This document shows, piece after piece, positions 20,408 through 23,199 of a stretch of 23,199 nucleotides of DNA. A program made the translations under genes and the position numbers. Origin of the DNA: a virus; the IMG/VR virus record IMGVR_UViG_3300043468_000734, positions 1 to 23,199 of that record; one strand, written 5' to 3'. Each line of letters begins with the position of its first letter. The first letter of the stretch is position 1. Under the pieces are notes generated by a model. The model worked only from the letters and a program-made list of their open reading frames with translations, made no database searches and was not told where the DNA came from.

Positions 20408-22570
20408 TCACCCTGAGACCGTGAGAGTTGCGGATTGGCTCGTGACGCTGCTCGCACCAGTAGCACTGACGGTAACTCGATAGCGTTTGCCCGAATCAGC
20501 CGTCGTCAATCCAGTGAGGGAGAGCGTGGAACTGGTAGCGCTGCTGATGTTCGCCCAGGTCGTGCCCGCGTCAGTGGAGACTTGCCACTGGTAGGACGCC
20601 ACGCCAGTCGTGACGGCTGCGGACACGGCTAGCGTGGCCGACGTGGCACCAGACGGCACAACTGCACCGGTGGCGATTGACGTGCCGCCAGAAACGAACA
20701 GGAGACTGTCGCTCAGAGATGCAGCCGGACCATATCCAACGCCAGACGGCATCTCGACATACGTCCACACTTGACCATCGCTGCTAACGGCAGCATCTAC
20801 GCCGCTGCCATATGCGACAAACACGCCGTCAACAAAAACAATCCTGCCGTTCCACATCACGCCAGACGGCAACGCAAACGATGACCAGTTGACGCCATCC
20901 GTGCTGGCGACAGCATTTGCGCCGGAAAGGGAAACAAACTTTCCGTTTCCGTACACAACGCCTGCCGGGCCGGCGCTGGCCGCAAATGGGAAGGTCGTGT
21001 CAGTTCTGGACCACGAAATGCTATCGGTACTGACTGCGCAAGCGCCAACGGGATTCACTGACGTATTCAACCGTGCGACCGCGACAAACTTCCCAGACCC
21101 ATACGCGACTGAGTGATACAGCAATGCCGAATTTTGCCCGACAACCCGTAGCGTCGGCCGCCGTTCCGTCCATGACAATCCGTCAGAACTGGTCATGAAA
21201 TACTGGTAAGGCTCGCTGTCTGGCCCAGCCTTTTCGTTCAGAACGATTACAAACTTTCCGCCACCATATGCCAACGTGCGCCGCGATCCGCTGCCTGTCC
21301 AGCTAGCGCCGAACTGAAACTGCATGGCAAAAGTTGATGCGTTGTCGGTACTTGTGTAGATTTCCTGTCGCTGGTAGGGAGATGTCTGTGAACCGCCGCC
21401 AGCTAAAAACACTGTGCGGAAGTCGGTGGCTGACGCGGAAATAACGACAGTATTTCCGGCTGTTGCGATGCACTCTCCGTACCGAACGTATGGCTCGCTC
21501 GGCATCGCATACAAGCTCGTCCACGCTGTCTTGTTTGTGGACGCTACGAGGCTGGAGCCTGTAGTGCCGCCAAACGCAAGGTATCTGCTGCCATCGGCTA
21601 CAACGTCAGCGCCCACAGCCAGATTCGCCGTCCCCAGCGCGAGGTTCGCAAGCGTGTACCCAATGTACGCAGTCGTGTTTGATGGCTGGCTTGTGATTGT
21701 GACCACCGGGCCAACGATCTCCCCGATGTAGTCGCCTCCGTCGATGACGGCGTTTGCATCCAAGCCCGCCTTGCTGTCGATAGTCAGCGTCGAGCCGTTG
21801 GTCGTGAGCGTGACGTTTGAGCCAGCCGCCAGGGTCAACGCACCCGTGAGGTTGTTCAGGCTCGTCACGTAGTTGTGAGCGTGGTTGATGCCCGAGTAGC
21901 CCGACGACAAGCCAGATACGAGCGTCGTGTTGGTAGGGAAGTTGCTCGGCACGCCCGACAGGTTCGCGTAGCTGATGACCGGCAGCGAGTGGGAGTGGTC
22001 AGCACGGGCCGCGAGGATGCTGGTGCCCGGTGACGCCGTCCCGAGGTTTGCGGGCGTGGCGTCGGAGAGCGAGAGGCTTGAGTTTCCGGCTGGGCCTTGT
22101 ACGCCAGTCGGACCAGTGGCGCCAAATCCAGTCGGGCCTGTGGCGCCAGCAGGTCCTGCGATCAAAGATGCGGCGCCGGTCGCGCCAGTTGCCCCAGTGG
22201 GGCCGTTAGCAGGCCCCGTGGCACCCGTTAAACCAACCGGCCCAGTAGGCCCCTGCGGGCCGCTCTGCAGCTGTAGACCAGAGCCCCACGCGTTATTCGC
22301 CTTTGGACCGTAGAGGACACCCGCGTTGGAGTCGATGTAATAGTCGCCACTGCGGCCGAGGCCGGAGAATGGGCCTGTCGCGCCGCTGTAAATCTGCGGG
22401 CCATCAACGCCTGAGCTTCCTGTAGGACCTGTCACGCCAGCCAGCGGCGACCACGCCGATCCGTCCCACGTCAGCACCTGCCCACCGGTGGGGCCGGTGG
22501 CCGAAACGGCACGGCCCTGCAGCTGCAGGGCGTTGCCGCTGGTCGGTGATTGGATGGAGAAATACGGCAT
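20408..22570 (-). CDS. Collagen-like tail fibre with BNR-type propeller and Ig-like domain, 720 aa
   Basis: Residues 1-105 are the fibre N-terminus shared with the 215-residue fibre gene (SGNALQLQGR, WDGSAWSPL, GVTGPTG, LYGPKA, WGSGLQLQ). A collagen-like stretch occupies about 103-163. A fibre shaft part follows, with DHSHSLPVISYANL and NHAHNYVTSLNNLTG. From about 315 to 625 there are repeated propeller strands (YGGGKFVIVL, YGSGKFVAVA, YGNGKFVSLS; each near an S-D-G-x-x-W unit such as SSDGLSW), like BNR/Ycf48-type propellers. An Ig-like domain closes the protein at 635-720 (YQWQVSTDAGTTW, DSGKRYRVTVSA). The ATG at 22570 shares a base with the upstream stop (TGATG) and matches the paralogue's start. 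Host receptor binding is inferred. Confidence 0.85.
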   Translation of the reverse strand: MPYFSIQSPTSGNALQLQGRAVSATGPTGGQVLTWDGSAWSPLAGVTGPTGSSGVDGPQIYSGATGPFSGLGRSGDYYIDSNAGVLYGPKANNAWGSGLQLQSGPQGPTGPVGLTGATGPANGPTGATGATGAASLIAGPAGATGPTGFGATGPTGVQGPAGNSSLSLSDATPANLGTASPGTSILAARADHSHSLPVISYANLSGVPSNFPTNTTLVSGLSSGYSGINHAHNYVTSLNNLTGALTLAAGSNVTLTTNGSTLTIDSKAGLDANAVIDGGDYIGEIVGPVVTITSQPSNTTAYIGYTLANLALGTANLAVGADVVADGSRYLAFGGTTGSSLVASTNKTAWTSLYAMPSEPYVRYGECIATAGNTVVISASATDFRTVFLAGGGSQTSPYQRQEIYTSTDNASTFAMQFQFGASWTGSGSRRTLAYGGGKFVIVLNEKAGPDSEPYQYFMTSSDGLSWTERRPTLRVVGQNSALLYHSVAYGSGKFVAVARLNTSVNPVGACAVSTDSISWSRTDTTFPFAASAGPAGVVYGNGKFVSLSGANAVASTDGVNWSSFALPSGVMWNGRIVFVDGVFVAYGSGVDAAVSSDGQVWTYVEMPSGVGYGPAASLSDSLLFVSGGTSIATGAVVPSGATSATLAVSAAVTTGVASYQWQVSTDAGTTWANISSATSSTLSLTGLTTADSGKRYRVTVSATGASSVTSQSATLTVSG
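22082..22264 (-). repeat. Collagen-like coding repeat region
   Basis: GPT, GAT and GPA triplet codons repeat over about 61 residues with two interruptions (ANGPT and AASLIA). The DNA repeats are degenerate and similar in kind to those in the long collagen-like gene. Confidence 0.65.
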
Positions 22571-22923
22571 CACGGCACCAACTGGGTGTGAATTTTTCTG
22601 ATCTTCTGCTGACGGTCTGCCCACACCCACGCGTTGCCGCTGAATGGTGCGAACACCTCATACGCATTGCCGTCTGGCTCAATCACTTTGTCACCCTTCT
22701 TCGGAACCGCCGACAGGTAGTCGGTGGAGATGAAGAAGTCGCGACTCTCAATGCGAGTGATTGAACCGGCCTGGTCCATTGAGTCGTGCCGCGTCATGCC
22801 GACCATTGCCGGCACGGACACCGGCACAAGCGAGCCGATGCTGCGGTACTCGACCTGCACCGAAAGGTGCTTGTCGGCCTGCTGCCGGAACCACGCTGCG
22901 CCCTGCGAGATGAGATCCTGCAT
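22570..22923 (-). CDS. Head closure / head-tail joining-like protein, 117 aa
   Basis: A small protein that begins with an amphipathic helix (LISQGAAWFRQQADKHLS) and continues as a beta domain: VQVEYRSIG, MVGMTRHDSM, a RIESRDFFIS segment, PKKGDKVIEPDGNAYEVFAP and a C-terminal RKIHTQLV strand. The pattern GD-I-E-x-G-x-x-Y-V is typical of head closure or stopper proteins of siphophages, which follow the capsid genes and join head and tail. The ATG at 22923 is the only available start, since an in-frame stop lies just upstream, but its ribosome-binding site is weak. It is followed at once by the fibre cassette, not by the tail terminator as is more usual. Confidence 0.7.
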   Translation of the reverse strand: MQDLISQGAAWFRQQADKHLSVQVEYRSIGSLVPVSVPAMVGMTRHDSMDQAGSITRIESRDFFISTDYLSAVPKKGDKVIEPDGNAYEVFAPFSGNAWVWADRQQKIRKIHTQLVP

Positions 22924-22970
22924 GCTTGCGTGTTACCAACAGGGGAAGGAACTCCAAATAGAGCCACCGA

Positions 22971-23007
22971 GGCCGTGCGGCCGGCACAACTGCCAGGCCG
23001 CACGGCC
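22971..23007 (-). terminator. Long perfect hairpin in the intergenic gap (possible attenuator or processing site)
   Basis: Two 12-base arms, GGCCGTGCGGCC and GGCCGCACGGCC, are perfect complements. Between them TGGCAGTTGTGCC can extend the stem by 4 more pairs (GGCA with TGCC) after one bulged T, around a GTTG loop. It lies 17 bases after the DUF2190 stop. No run of U follows, so a classic intrinsic terminator is not supported. Partial attenuation between head and tail genes, or protection of the upstream mRNA end, would fit. Confidence 0.5.
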
Positions 23008-23023
23008 CCTAGAGCGAACTGCG

Positions 23024-23197
23024 TCAGGCACCTGGAACGAGCAGCACGTGCACCGTGTTGTCGGTGGTCGCCGGCTTCGCAGCCACGTAGCCCATCGCGG
23101 TGCCGGTAGCGCCGGTCACGGCCTGGCCGCCGAAGAGCGAAACCTTGCTGCCCTGGGCGTAATCGGTCCCGGCGCCGGTCGGCTTCGGGACAGAGAA
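23024..23197 (-). CDS. DUF2190-like capsid cement protein, C-terminal part
   Basis: Only the last 57 residues are in the window; the start lies beyond the right edge. The pattern FSVPKPTGAGTDYAQGSKVS, then TGATGTAMGYVAA and DNTVHVLLVPGA, follows closely the second half of DUF2190 proteins, which in several phages are small capsid decoration (cement) proteins. The alternation of a PK-x-TGAGT turn, a GSKV strand, a GxA strand and a closing VxVLL strand is what leads to the call. This gene marks the end of the head module. Confidence 0.75.
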   Translation of the reverse strand, partial: FSVPKPTGAGTDYAQGSKVSLFGGQAVTGATGTAMGYVAAKPATTDNTVHVLLVPGA

Positions 23198-23199
23198 AA

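Noticed and set aside
14099-22570. Diversity-generating retroelement acting on fibre genes
   Set aside because: No reverse transcriptase gene and no template/variable repeat pair with adenine-specific differences were seen in the window.

Overview
This window looks like the tail half of the late operon of a tailed phage or prophage with a long, siphovirus-like tail. The host is probably a member of Planctomycetota. Every credible gene lies on the minus strand, so the operon reads from right to left. Genes are packed end to end with stop/start overlaps (ATGA, GTGA, TGATG, TAATG) or gaps of a few bases. I assign the host because many small structural proteins resemble, from memory, families typical of planctomycete phage and prophage regions. 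I had no database search to confirm this. The DNA is GC-rich with several clearly AT-richer islands.

Layout in transcription order, right to left. (1) 23.2-22.6 kb: the C-terminus of a DUF2190-like capsid cement protein, a long perfect hairpin in the largest intergenic gap, then a head-closure-like protein. (2) 22.6-14.1 kb: an unusually large host-recognition cassette. It holds a collagen-like fibre with a BNR-type propeller and an Ig-like domain, an FnIII/DNRLRE-like protein, a LamG plus glycine-rich adhesin, a small protein of a type common in cyanophages, a 41-residue membrane peptide, a BppU-like protein, a long collagen-like protein, a small accessory protein and a second collagen-like fibre. 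(3) 14.1-11.4 kb: a sugar cassette with a GH130/GH43-like propeller protein, a SAM methyltransferase and a GT2 glycosyltransferase with TPRs. (4) 11.4-5.8 kb: the tail module, with tail terminator, HK97-gp10-like protein, three small beta-rich tube-like proteins, the tail assembly chaperone and the tape measure protein. (5) 5.8-2.2 kb: distal tail genes, including two strikingly cysteine-rich proteins and a zinc-ribbon-like protein. (6) 2.1-0 kb: a metallophosphoesterase with a helical N-terminus, a dGTP/dATP diphosphohydrolase-like protein, a small CxCxxC protein and the first codons of one more gene.

Two observations stand out. First, the tail chaperone gene carries a textbook -1 frameshift signal: T_TTT_TTC in the correct phase, a 4-nt spacer, and a 6-bp GC-rich hairpin closed by a GGAA loop. 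The -1 frame is open, lacks a start codon, encodes the expected second chaperone domain and ends just inside the tape measure gene. Second, collagen-like fibres rich in Gly-Pro-Thr sit next to a glycosyltransferase, an O-methyltransferase-like enzyme and a glycan-fold propeller in the same operon. This resembles the logic of threonine-glycosylated GPT collagen in Bacillus exosporium and suggests, as an inference only, a phage-encoded system for glycosylating its own fibres.

No tRNA, rRNA, CRISPR array, integrase, transposase or reverse transcriptase was seen. No intergenic stretch exceeds about 100 bases.
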